Assembly: GCA_964518905.1 (NCBI GenBank)
Contig: CAZFJL010000008.1
Span: 29,260 to 93,259, forward strand
Direction: 5' to 3'
Length of the DNA: 64,000 nt
DNA from: RDYZ01 sp964518905
GTDB lineage: Bacteria; Cyanobacteriota; Cyanobacteriia; Cyanobacteriales; Geitlerinemataceae
Shown here: positions 18,073 to 26,646 of the stretch, piece after piece
Layout: every line of letters starts with the position of its first letter
Position numbering within the stretch: position 1 is the first letter of the stretch
Notes under the pieces: generated by a model
Database searches by the model: none
What the model was told of the DNA's origin: nothing
The model's input: the letters and a program-made list of their open reading frames with translations, nothing else
Made by a program: the position numbers and the translations under genes

Positions 18073-18882
18073 AAATTTTCCTTTAACTCAATAAGAATGT
18101 GGCACTCCGCACGCAGGCGATCACCGATTAACGCTGATTGAAGCCCGCCGGAATGAAACATCCCCGTAGATTGAACTCGCATTTGACGTTGTGCGGTTCA
18201 GTCTGGAAGCATTATAGCAGTTTCCATTATTATGAGTGACGCTCTAGAAGTCGCGTTAATTTACCAAAAATCCCTAAAACCCTTACTCATAAAGAGATGC
18301 AGCTTCTTTTGAGTCAACGAAGGCATTCGAGGCAATATAAGCTATAACCCTCTCTACCAGAGAGTTTCAGGCTTTAGGACTCAGGTCAGGGTACTCTGAC
18401 AATATGAGCAAATGCACCTCATATTTCTGTGCATTCTTCCCTTTCTTGCCAAAAAAAGTGTGTCTCGGACTTTTGTGGAGCAGGCCCCTCTTTCGTCTTC
18501 TCTCTGTTTTTGGCCGGAGGGGAAGGGTTCGGAGGTCGTTATCTCATACGAAATCCGGCTCGGCTTGTGGAGACAATAAAAAACTCCAATGAGCACTGAG
18601 CTTGTCGAAGTGCGGTTTTCACCTAGAGTGACGATTTAAGCCTATACATAACCGGATTTGGTATCAGGGGCTGTCATTAATTGGGCATCGTTCCCGCGCA
18701 GAGCATGGGAACGATGAATGTCTGTTCGATGACCGAACGCAAGTCTGGATCGATCTAGGGCGTGTCATCAATTAGCACCAGATCCCTGACGGGGTAAGCT
18801 GTTGAACGCCCGACTCAACAAAAAACAAAAGGGGCTGAAACCCTTGCTGAATAAAGACTACAAATTTAATTGATGACAGCCC
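18073..18882. other. Repeat-rich intergenic region
   Basis: About 800 bp between leftward gpsA and the leftward kinase gene, with no supported gene. It holds the 117-bp element at 18547-18663, the 132-bp element at 18755-18886 and, between them, a fragment (18664-18690, 'ggggctgtcattaattgg') resembling one end of the 132-bp element. A small palindrome (gttcccgcgcagagcatgggaac) lies near 18690-18712. Confidence 0.6.
18547..18663. mobile_element. 117-bp MITE-like element, TACGAAATCCGG termini, copy 1
   Basis: Ends TACGAAATCCGG and CCGGATTTGGTA form inverted repeats with one mismatch. The interior aligns with the reverse complement of 52691-52807 and shares hairpin GCACT/AGTGC (18593-18597/18609-18613) with the TATAGC-type copies. 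No coding capacity. Confidence 0.8.
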
Positions 18883-18886
18883 CTAG
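18755..18886. mobile_element. 132-bp non-autonomous element bounded by CTAG, copy A
   Basis: CTAG at both boundaries and inverted termini GGCGTGTCATCAATTA / TAATTGATGACAGCCC. The same 132-bp unit occurs inverted at 26473-26604. A CTAG 4-bp target duplication fits the YTAR target of the IS5 group. The right-hand CTAG contributes the TAG stop of the adjoining kinase gene. Confidence 0.85.
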
Positions 18887-20838
18887 GAAAACCACTCGTT
18901 CTCTTCTAGTGGTGCATCATCATCAAAGGAATCAACTAAAAACGATGAGCGTGGCGGTTCTGCGTTTTCTTCTTCTTCCAAATCATTAAACGAGACCCCC
19001 GCAAATTCCGGCAATTCCAATAGTTCCGCCGTTTCGTTGAGTAGCGGTATCTCTGCTCCCGCTAAAGAATCTGTATCGGGAGGATTGAGAGCTTCTCCGA
19101 TCTCGTCTGACGCTAAGGATGTGTCGGTTTGGGTTTGGGTGAGCCCTGCGGCGGGGTCGGCGGCTTTATCGGCGGCGGGAAGATCGATCGTAAACGTTGA
19201 TCCCACATCAAGCTCACTCTCAACTGTGATATCGCCCCCCATCATCTGGCAAAACTTGCGGCTGATGGCCAACCCTAAGCCCGTACCACCGTAGCGCTTC
19301 GTCGTGGATTCGTCGGCCTGAGTAAAGGGCTGGAAGATGCTTTGAATTTGATCATCGGTCAGGCCAATGCCGGTATCGCTGACCCGGAAGCAAATCCAGG
19401 CGGTGGGATCGGCGGCGCTGCTGCTGGCTTCGGCGTCGCGCTCGGCGTCGTTCCGAATCTCGCTAAAGGGGGACTCCTGGCGATTTACGGTCATGACGAT
19501 CGTTCCCTGGTGGGTGAACTTCGCCGCATTACTGAGTAAGTTGAGCAGCACTTGACTGATCTTGGTGCGATCGGCGTACATCGTGCCTAAATTCAGGCTG
19601 CACTCCACCTTCAGCGTGTTGGTATTTTTCTCAACCAGGGGCTGCACCGTCGATTCAAGTTCATAAATGAGCGTCGAAACATCGAACTCTTCCGGTGCGA
19701 GATCCATGCGTCCCGCTTCGATTTTTGAGAAGTCGAGGATATCGCTAATGATCGAGAGCAAGTGACGTCCGGCGGTCGTGATGCTCTTGAGGTCGGCCAT
19801 CAGATCTTCTGATTCGTCGCCATCGAGTTCGAGATCCTCGATTTCCTCCTGCAAAATTTCGCCGTAGCCAATAATCGCGTTTAAAGGAGTGCGTAGCTCA
19901 TGGCTCATATTCGCCAAAAATGAGCTTTTAGCCTGGTTCGCAGCTTCTGCGGCGATCGTCGCTTGGTAGAGTTCCGCCTCAGCACGTTTGCGTTCGGTAA
20001 TATCCCGCGCAAACGTACAAATATATTCTTGTCCCTTGTAAACCAGAGACGTAATCGTAATCTCGACCGGGAAGATTTTGCCGTTTTTGCGTCGATGACG
20101 TGAGTCGAGCGTAAATGAACCAAATTCACGCACCTGATCGCGATAGTCCGGCCAAATCTCTGGCGGAAAGTCAGGATTAATATCGTGGATTTTGATGACG
20201 AGCAGTTCGCTACGGGTGTAGCCCAGTGAAAGACAGGCGGAATCGTTGACGTAGAAAATACCGCCGCCATGATCGAGCCAAAAAACAGCATCCCCCGATT
20301 TATTAATCGAAATTTGCCCGAGGGGCAGCATGTCATCGGTACGCTGGCGTTCTTTCTTTTCGTGATCTAGAGCATGACGAAGCTGTTGAACCTGTCTATG
20401 TAGATTTTTTTGTTGCGTCCAGGCTGCTTGGATGGCGTGTTTGGCTCGGGAAATATCTTCCCAGGTAAGGATCAGACCCGTAACCTTGTGGGGAGTGCTC
20501 TCTGGGTCATCCTCGGTGGCTGAACGCGAACCGCTCCAAGGACGAATTGTCCATTGCGCCGCTACCACTTTGCCGTTGAAGAGCTGACATTCTGGCTCTT
20601 GCCATTGACCGCTCTGGCCGTCCAAACAGGATGCATGAATGTGTTGCCAGCTTGAACCATGCTGTGGAAAGAGGGCGTAGTGGCTCGTGCCAATAATGTC
20701 TGCCTCACACACACCGAAAGACTTCGTCCATTGGTTTGTCACGGCAACGTAGTGCATCTGACGATCCACGATCGCGATCGCCGTCGGGCTAGATGCCAAC
20801 AGGGCTTGAAACAGCTCGCTATTCTCGAAAACGTACAT
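18883..20838 (-). CDS. PAS-PAS sensor histidine kinase
   Basis: A soluble 651-residue kinase. Two PAS domains (~10-125 and ~175-285, the second ending in a PAC segment TFARDITERKRAE) precede HisKA with phospho-acceptor His313 in FLANMSHELRTPLN. The ATPase domain shows N-box NLLSNAAKFT, G1 DTGIGL and G2 GGTGLGLAIS. A ~90-residue acidic, low-complexity tail rich in Asp/Glu/Ala follows. No receiver domain or transmembrane segment is visible. The ATG at 20838 is preferred over TTG at 20856. The partner response regulator is not adjacent. The TAG stop lies in the CTAG boundary of a 132-bp mobile element, so the tail may have been altered. Confidence 0.92.
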   Translation of the reverse strand: MYVFENSELFQALLASSPTAIAIVDRQMHYVAVTNQWTKSFGVCEADIIGTSHYALFPQHGSSWQHIHASCLDGQSGQWQEPECQLFNGKVVAAQWTIRPWSGSRSATEDDPESTPHKVTGLILTWEDISRAKHAIQAAWTQQKNLHRQVQQLRHALDHEKKERQRTDDMLPLGQISINKSGDAVFWLDHGGGIFYVNDSACLSLGYTRSELLVIKIHDINPDFPPEIWPDYRDQVREFGSFTLDSRHRRKNGKIFPVEITITSLVYKGQEYICTFARDITERKRAEAELYQATIAAEAANQAKSSFLANMSHELRTPLNAIIGYGEILQEEIEDLELDGDESEDLMADLKSITTAGRHLLSIISDILDFSKIEAGRMDLAPEEFDVSTLIYELESTVQPLVEKNTNTLKVECSLNLGTMYADRTKISQVLLNLLSNAAKFTHQGTIVMTVNRQESPFSEIRNDAERDAEASSSAADPTAWICFRVSDTGIGLTDDQIQSIFQPFTQADESTTKRYGGTGLGLAISRKFCQMMGGDITVESELDVGSTFTIDLPAADKAADPAAGLTQTQTDTSLASDEIGEALNPPDTDSLAGAEIPLLNETAELLELPEFAGVSFNDLEEEENAEPPRSSFLVDSFDDDAPLEENEWFS

Positions 20839-21126
20839 AGGGACAACCCGTCGCAAAACCTCATGCCTACCAGCGAACTCTCAACACCAGCGGCTGTGGG
20901 TGGGAAAGGTAACGTAGCGAGCTATACGAAACGACCACCATGTCATAGCAAATTCGGTTACCGCAGCCTTGGCCAGAGCTTGTATGTATGATGTCAATTG
21001 TAGTGGAGCGTACGAAGTCTTCAGCGTTCTCGGAAAATGACACGAAGACGGTAGGTCTTTTCCTTGGCCTGTAGGGGGATGCCTTTCCTTGCAGCCAAGG
21101 GCATGGAGGAAAAAATCACAAAAATA

Positions 21127-21155
21127 TTAACAAATCCGAAAAGCCTTGCTATGAT
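21127..21155 (+). promoter_or_regulatory. Sigma-70-type promoter of tRNA-Thr
   Basis: TTAACA (21127-21132), a 17-bp spacer and TATGAT (21150-21155) end 14 bp before the mature tRNA 5' end. Confidence 0.72.
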
Positions 21156-21169
21156 GTTTTAGCCGATTG

Positions 21170-21241
21170 GCCAGTGTAGCTCAGTGGTAGAGCACTCGAT
21201 TCGTAATCGAGCGGTCACGAGTTCAAATCTCGTCACTGGCT
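21170..21241 (+). tRNA. trnT: tRNA-Thr (anticodon CGU)
   Basis: A 72-nt cloverleaf: acceptor GCCAGTG/CACTGGC, D arm GTAGCTCAGTGGTAGAGC, anticodon stem CTCGA/TCGAG with loop TTCGTAA (anticodon CGT, reads ACG), T arm with GTTCAAATC. CCA is not encoded. It stands alone. Confidence 0.96.
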
Positions 21242-21325
21242 TTTAGTTCGATGCATCAGACCTCGATCGCGAGCGTGTCTTGATCGTCTTCCCTGCATCA
21301 CAATAGCTTCGAGATCCCTCGATCT

Positions 21326-22672
21326 CTACATGATCGGGACACAGATCCTAAAAGTTGAGCCCTCTCCTTTGATCGAGTGTAGGTTGATCGATCCACCATG
21401 CTCCACTTCGATAATTTGACGGGCGATCGCCAGACCTAAACCCGTCCCCTTGCCCGCATCCTTAGTCGTAAAGCCTTGGTCGAAGATTTTGGCCTGCTCG
21501 GCCTCACCGATGCCTGGGCCATTGTCCTGGAGTTCAATTTGCAGGGTTGTACCATTAACGAACATTGTCCGAATCCAAATTTGATATGGGTTCGCTTCAA
21601 TGTCGCTGTAGCTCAAATTTATGCTGTGCTCATCAAAGGCATCGATCGCATTCGCAATGATATTCATAAACACCTGATTGAGTTTGCCGGGAAAACACTC
21701 AATATCTGAAATCGCGCCGTACTCTTTAATCACACGAATCATCGGTCGCTGATGATTGGCCTTGAGGCGATAGCGCAAAATCAGCAGGGTACTATCAAGT
21801 CCGGAATGGATATTAAAGCAAGTTTTTCTCTGTTCTTTTTCTGTGCGAGAGAAAATGCGTAGTGAGTCACTAATATCTCGAATAGTATTGGTGCTGCGCA
21901 AGATCGAGTCTAAAAGTTGAGGTAAGTCGTGTTGGATAAAGTCAATTTCAAACTCATTGAGACGGTCGCTTAAATCACTTTCGGGAGGTAGATCTATTGT
22001 TTGGGATAGTTGAACAAATTCTAATAATTCAGTGATATAGTCCTGGGCAATTTGTAAGTTTGCATTAATGCAACCGAGCGGGTTGTTCACTTCGTGGGCA
22101 ACCCCGGCGATTAAGTTACCCAGAGTCGCCATCTTTTCGGTTTGGATTAGTTTGAGTTGAGTTTCTTTCACCAGACGATACTGATCTAAGAGATCCTGAT
22201 TCATCTCTTGAAGTTTTTTGTTTTGCTCGACTAATTGCGAAGCTTGATGGGTATTTTGACTTTGCAACTGTCGCTGAAGATGGTGTAGCTCGATATGTGT
22301 TGCCACGCGGGCAATAACTTCTTCGGCTTGAAAGGGTTTCGTAATGTAATCGACCCCCCCACAGGAGAAGGCTTTTACTTTATCAAGAGCTTCGCTGAGA
22401 GCACTGATAAAAATGATTGGAATATTTCGTGTTTTTGCTTGAGATTTGAGAGTTTTACAGACTTCATATCCATCCATCTGAGGCATCTGAATGTCTAGCA
22501 AAATGAGATCCGGATTACAGCGCTCTAGGCCAGCTAGTGCTAACTTGCCGCTGGGAAATGGACGCACCTGGTAACCACGATCGCCGAGCAGACTGGCCAG
22601 GAGACGCAAGTTTGCTGGAGTATCATCGATGATGACAATTTCGCCGATCGTGCTATTTTTTGAAGATTCCAT
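21326..22672 (-). CDS. Receiver-histidine kinase protein (hybrid, N-terminal REC)
   Basis: A 448-residue cytosolic protein with reversed hybrid architecture. The N-terminal receiver domain has phospho-acceptor Asp60 (LILLDIQMPQMDG), acidic pair IIDD and Lys in TKPF. A coiled-coil linker (~125-180, QLQSQNTHQASQ...) leads to a HisKA-like kinase with His193 in GVAHEVNNPLG and an ATPase domain (NIIANAIDAF, DNGPGIG, GTGLGLAI). The start is 2 nt after the stop of the permease-kinase gene, so the two are cotranscribed and very likely act in one phosphorelay. The output is unknown because no DNA-binding domain is present. Confidence 0.93.
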   Translation of the reverse strand: MESSKNSTIGEIVIIDDTPANLRLLASLLGDRGYQVRPFPSGKLALAGLERCNPDLILLDIQMPQMDGYEVCKTLKSQAKTRNIPIIFISALSEALDKVKAFSCGGVDYITKPFQAEEVIARVATHIELHHLQRQLQSQNTHQASQLVEQNKKLQEMNQDLLDQYRLVKETQLKLIQTEKMATLGNLIAGVAHEVNNPLGCINANLQIAQDYITELLEFVQLSQTIDLPPESDLSDRLNEFEIDFIQHDLPQLLDSILRSTNTIRDISDSLRIFSRTEKEQRKTCFNIHSGLDSTLLILRYRLKANHQRPMIRVIKEYGAISDIECFPGKLNQVFMNIIANAIDAFDEHSINLSYSDIEANPYQIWIRTMFVNGTTLQIELQDNGPGIGEAEQAKIFDQGFTTKDAGKGTGLGLAIARQIIEVEHGGSINLHSIKGEGSTFRICVPIM

Positions 22673-22674
22673 TG

Positions 22675-25600
22675 TTAGAGTGTTTTTCCAGAAATTAATT
22701 CTAATATAGATTCATATTCAAACTGATCGAGAGATTGCTGAAGAGTTTGGGCAACCTTTTGATCGTAGGTCGAAATTTCATCTAATCCGTGAGAAATCTG
22801 ATTGAGATCAGAGGAAATGATCGCCTCAACGAGGCGATCAAGGACATCCTGCGGTATGCCTTCGAGGTCTTGAGTCTGAAGAGCTGCGTGATCGTTAATG
22901 GGGTCAACGACATCAATATCTTCATAAACAAACTGAATGCCGAGGTGTTTTGCCAGCATCTCGAAGATTGATGCTTCACGAAAGGGTTTACGTAAAAAAT
23001 CATCGCAACCCGCCGCGAGTACGACGGCCCGTTCCTCTTCAAACATGCTCGCGGTGACTGCAATAATTTTAGGGCTGGTTTCAGTTTCAGGGAGGTGGCA
23101 TGGTAGCTGTCGGATTTTTTTGGTGGCTTCATAACCATTTAAGACGGGCATTCGCATATCCATCCAAGTGAGGTGCGGCTGCCAGCTTATCCACAGATCG
23201 ATCGCCTCTTGGCCGTTGCTCGCCTCTTTCAGTGCGAATCCTAGCGGAGCGAGCAGCTTGACTAAAAGCTGACGATTCAGGGGTTTATCATCCACAATTA
23301 ACAGCCGATACTGCGGCTGTCCGGGTTCTAAAGCCAAAATGCGCCGCTGGGGTTGAAGGTTAACCACATCTTCTGCACTGGCGTCTGTCACCCGGATGGT
23401 AAAGCGAAAAATTGTGCCTTGGTTTAGTTTTGACTGCACGGTAATATCGCCGCCCATGAGCTGCACGAAGCGGCGACTGATGGGCAAGCCGAGACCCGTG
23501 CCTTCTTGGGCTTGTCGGCCTGTTTCGGTCTGGGTGAACGCCTCAAATAAATGGTCGAGTTCGTCGGGGGCGATACCTGCTCCAGAATCTTCAACTTCAA
23601 ACTCTAGGATGTTGGGTGAATTGGGCGGTGTATTGATTCGCACCGCAATGCCGCCTTGTTCGGTGAACTTGATGCTATTACCAATGAGATTAATCAAAAT
23701 CTGTCGTAGTTTGACCGGGTCGCTACAGACATAACGTGGCAAGGAATCTGCGTCGTATTCCAGTAGGAGCTGTAGTTTGCGATCGTCGGCCTTGAAGTGT
23801 AGGAGGTCGTGAACGTCGTTGAGTAGTTGATGCAGGTCGAAGTTTTGGACGTTAAGGCTGGTTTTGCCCGCTTCGATCTTGGAGAGGTCAAGGATATTGT
23901 TGATCAGCATCAATAAGTGCTCACCACTACGGGCGACGATGCCGATGCTCTCTTGGTGTTCGGCGGGCAGAGTTTGCGATCGCGTCATGATCTGAGCAAA
24001 TCCGAGAATGGCGTTTAGCGGGGTACGCAATTCATGGCTCATACTCGCAATGAAGGTGCTTTTGGCTTGATTGGCGGCATCGGCTTTTTCCTTGGCCTGT
24101 TCGAGTTCCGCCGTACGTTCTCGCACTCGTAATTCAAGGGCTTGAGCTTGATCGAGTAGCGCGATTTCTGCTCGCTTTTGTTCGGTGATATCTCGCAAAA
24201 TCACTAGATAGTCGGAGCCTTCATCGGGGCTGAGTCGAGAAATCGTCATTTCCAGAATTCGTGTGGAATCGGGTTGATATTCGTCAACCTGAGACCGACT
24301 CAGTGTAATTTCGGTGCGATGATTCCACCGACTCACCCGTTCATTTAACTCCGGTAAGTAGTGACGCAGTGTCTGACCAATGAGCAACTGGTCGTTATCG
24401 GCGAGAAATGCATGAGCCGCAGGATTGGCCTGCCGAATTTCGCTTTGTTCATCGATCACGATGATCCCGTCTTTATCGATCGCGAACAGCCGCTCAAATT
24501 GTTCGCGGGCGTCGGCAATGGCCGCCACCTGGGGCAGGCTTGTCCAACAGGCGATCGCCACCCCCACAAACCCCATCACCAGCAATAAAATCACCAGTAA
24601 GTTGGTCATGACTTCGGGTACATTGGCGGTGTCTGTGGGTTGATCAATAAAAATATGCAATTGCCAGCCCGTTAGCGTGCCACCACATACTAGAAAAATC
24701 AGCACCAAAATTTGGACAGTGACGAAGCGGCCAAAACTCTCCGTACCCACCTGACGGTAGCGTCTAAGCCACCAGTGCATTGAAAATATGGGTAGGGGAA
24801 CTCGGGCAATGATTTGATTGAGGGCGTAGACGCCAAATGGCATCAGTAGCCCCAAGAGCAAATCCTGCCAGCTCCAGGCGAGACCACCGACGACCAATAC
24901 GACCAGCTCGACCAGGCCAAACGCCAAGGCCCAGTAGGGCTGATAGACGCCTTGTTTTCCCCGTTGTAGCCAGATGCCTGCGTGAATCGCAATCATGCCG
25001 GAGAGATAGCCTGTTCCGGTAATCATCACAACCCGCTCAACGTTGCCCCAAACTAAACAGGCTAGGCTGAGGATGAGCGTGAAGATCAGGCCGGGGCCGA
25101 AGGAGCCGCGTCGTGAGACGATCGAAAAGACTGGGGCAAAGTAGCGATCGAGCGCTAGCTGATACAGAATGCGCGGCGAGTTCGCAACCGCCGTGGCAGA
25201 ACTCAGCAAACAGCCCGAGGCGATCAAAAAGGTCACAATCAGTGTCGCGGCATTGCCCCAAAAGGGTTTGGAAACGGCGACAAGATTCAGGTAGGCGTTG
25301 CCTTGCAGGGTTGGATCGGTGGCAAGGCGCATCAGCAACCACGAACCGCCAAAGTAGACGATCGGCAATAGCAGCGCAGCAAAGGAAAGGCTACGTAGGG
25401 AGGCGCGATGATTCTGATTGTCGGCAATAAAAGATGAGGCGGTTTCGCAACCATAGGCAGCGTAAACCGCCAGAAAATACCACTTCATCCAGCCCGTTAA
25501 TGAAAATGCGGGCCATTGATCCGGTAGGAAGCTCGGACTTTCCGGGGCGATCGCCAGCCAGCCCAGCCCCTGAACGCAGAACAACAGCAGAAAGCCGACA

Positions 25601-26106
25601 GCGGGCAGAATAAAGCAAAGGTGGAGCAGCCCGAGGGCTCGGGTTCCACTGAGCGCGACGATGAACGGCACGCTAGTAAACACAATCTGTAGCACCACTT
25701 CGGGGAAGCTCAAACCGATCGCGTCTAGGTTGGCCGCGACCAAGTCCGTCAAAATAATGCCATTCATGGCGGGGACAGAGACCCAGCCGAGGAAGTAGCC
25801 GATCGCGCCGTAGATCGCAAATAGCGGGCGATCTTTGAGCAGCTCCGTCGTGTAGTTCGGTGTGCCTCCCGATCGCTGCGGCCAGCGCATCCCGAGATGT
25901 TTAACCTGCAAGTTCAGCAAGACACCGCCGATCGTCGCCAGACCCCAGACAAAAATCGCCTGCGATCCAAGATCCGCATTCATCGCCGGAGCGGGGCCGA
26001 GCCAAAGCAACAAACCACTGAGCCCAAATCCCCAAACTTCGAGAACGCTTAATTCTTTTGGCAGTGGTGTTTTGGGCAACAGCGATCGCTGAGCGGAAAT
26101 AGCCAT
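22675..26106 (-). CDS. APC-type amino-acid permease fused to PAS hybrid histidine kinase
   Basis: A 1143-residue fusion. Residues ~15-440 carry about twelve hydrophobic segments with APC-superfamily character (ELSVLEVWGFGLSG; later SSATAVANSPRILYQLALDRYFAP, a typical APC loop). Two further membrane segments (~460-530) connect to a PAS domain (~540-650) and a coiled coil. HisKA has His691 in SMSHELRTPLN; the ATPase has NLIGNSIKFT and GTGLGLPIS. The receiver has Asp983 (WMDMRMPVLNG), and a ~80-residue C-terminal helical segment follows. It probably senses an amino acid or another amine through the transporter part. It shares an operon with the receiver-kinase downstream. Confidence 0.92.
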   Translation of the reverse strand: MAISAQRSLLPKTPLPKELSVLEVWGFGLSGLLLWLGPAPAMNADLGSQAIFVWGLATIGGVLLNLQVKHLGMRWPQRSGGTPNYTTELLKDRPLFAIYGAIGYFLGWVSVPAMNGIILTDLVAANLDAIGLSFPEVVLQIVFTSVPFIVALSGTRALGLLHLCFILPAVGFLLLFCVQGLGWLAIAPESPSFLPDQWPAFSLTGWMKWYFLAVYAAYGCETASSFIADNQNHRASLRSLSFAALLLPIVYFGGSWLLMRLATDPTLQGNAYLNLVAVSKPFWGNAATLIVTFLIASGCLLSSATAVANSPRILYQLALDRYFAPVFSIVSRRGSFGPGLIFTLILSLACLVWGNVERVVMITGTGYLSGMIAIHAGIWLQRGKQGVYQPYWALAFGLVELVVLVVGGLAWSWQDLLLGLLMPFGVYALNQIIARVPLPIFSMHWWLRRYRQVGTESFGRFVTVQILVLIFLVCGGTLTGWQLHIFIDQPTDTANVPEVMTNLLVILLLVMGFVGVAIACWTSLPQVAAIADAREQFERLFAIDKDGIIVIDEQSEIRQANPAAHAFLADNDQLLIGQTLRHYLPELNERVSRWNHRTEITLSRSQVDEYQPDSTRILEMTISRLSPDEGSDYLVILRDITEQKRAEIALLDQAQALELRVRERTAELEQAKEKADAANQAKSTFIASMSHELRTPLNAILGFAQIMTRSQTLPAEHQESIGIVARSGEHLLMLINNILDLSKIEAGKTSLNVQNFDLHQLLNDVHDLLHFKADDRKLQLLLEYDADSLPRYVCSDPVKLRQILINLIGNSIKFTEQGGIAVRINTPPNSPNILEFEVEDSGAGIAPDELDHLFEAFTQTETGRQAQEGTGLGLPISRRFVQLMGGDITVQSKLNQGTIFRFTIRVTDASAEDVVNLQPQRRILALEPGQPQYRLLIVDDKPLNRQLLVKLLAPLGFALKEASNGQEAIDLWISWQPHLTWMDMRMPVLNGYEATKKIRQLPCHLPETETSPKIIAVTASMFEEERAVVLAAGCDDFLRKPFREASIFEMLAKHLGIQFVYEDIDVVDPINDHAALQTQDLEGIPQDVLDRLVEAIISSDLNQISHGLDEISTYDQKVAQTLQQSLDQFEYESILELISGKTL

Positions 26107-26425
26107 ATGTCAATAATTGGGAAAGACAGTTCGTAATCGATAGGCTGAGTGATGCACTGAATGGCTTCAGGGCAACGTCTGCTCGATGCTCCTGACAATG
26201 ACGGCGACAGACCGCCGCAGAAGATGCAAAATCCCGCTATCAAAATGCCGTGATCCCGTGATCGTCAAAAATATCAAGGTAGTCCACGATCACAATGACG
26301 AATGTTTTTTCGAGGGGTGTTTCGACGATAATCTACTGTTTGCTTGAATTCTATCTACGTCAATATTTTTTTTGTCATCGATCCCGGACAAACTCAAACT
26401 GATGATCAAGGCTCAGAAAACCTCA
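26107..26425. other. Intergenic region upstream of the permease-kinase gene
   Basis: No supported gene; it must carry the promoter of the permease-kinase/receiver-kinase operon. No clear regulatory palindrome was found. The terminator and 132-bp element next to ftsZ are listed separately. Confidence 0.5.
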
Positions 26426-26467
26426 AAAAAATGATTGCAAACACTGGGTTTACAATCATTTTTTTGC
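26426..26467 (-). terminator. Intrinsic terminator for leftward ftsZ transcription
   Basis: AATGATTG/CAATCATT arms with an A-run on one side and a T-run on the other, so it can work in both directions. It lies about 180 bp after the ftsZ stop, beyond a 132-bp mobile element that now separates it from the gene. Confidence 0.75.
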
Positions 26468-26472
26468 TTGAG

Positions 26473-26604
26473 CTAGGGGCTGTCATCAATTAAATTTGTA
26501 GCCTTGATTCAGCAAGGGTTTCAGCCCCTTTTGTTTTTTGTTGGGTCGGGCGTTCAACAGCTTACCCCGTAAGGGGTCTGGTGCTAATTGATGACACGCC
26601 CTAG
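26473..26604. mobile_element. 132-bp non-autonomous element bounded by CTAG, copy B
   Basis: Inverted relative to copy A at 18755-18886 and the same length, differing at few positions. Termini GGGCTGTCATCAATTA and TAATTGATGACACGCC, flanked by CTAG on both sides. It is inserted 42 bp after ftsZ, between the stop and the terminator. Confidence 0.85.
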
Positions 26605-26646
26605 ATCGTTTAAAACCGCGATCGATCACGATCGCCCCCCAGAAGC

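Noticed and set aside
18664..18754. Third full copy of the 132-bp CTAG element
   Set aside because: Only ~18 bp resemble one end, without a CTAG boundary or the other terminus; treated as a fragment at most.
20990..21130. Possible small RNA between the PAS-PAS kinase and tRNA-Thr genes
   Set aside because: A weak hairpin around 'ccttggcc...ggcatgg' was seen, but no promoter-terminator pair or known cyanobacterial sRNA motif was recognised.
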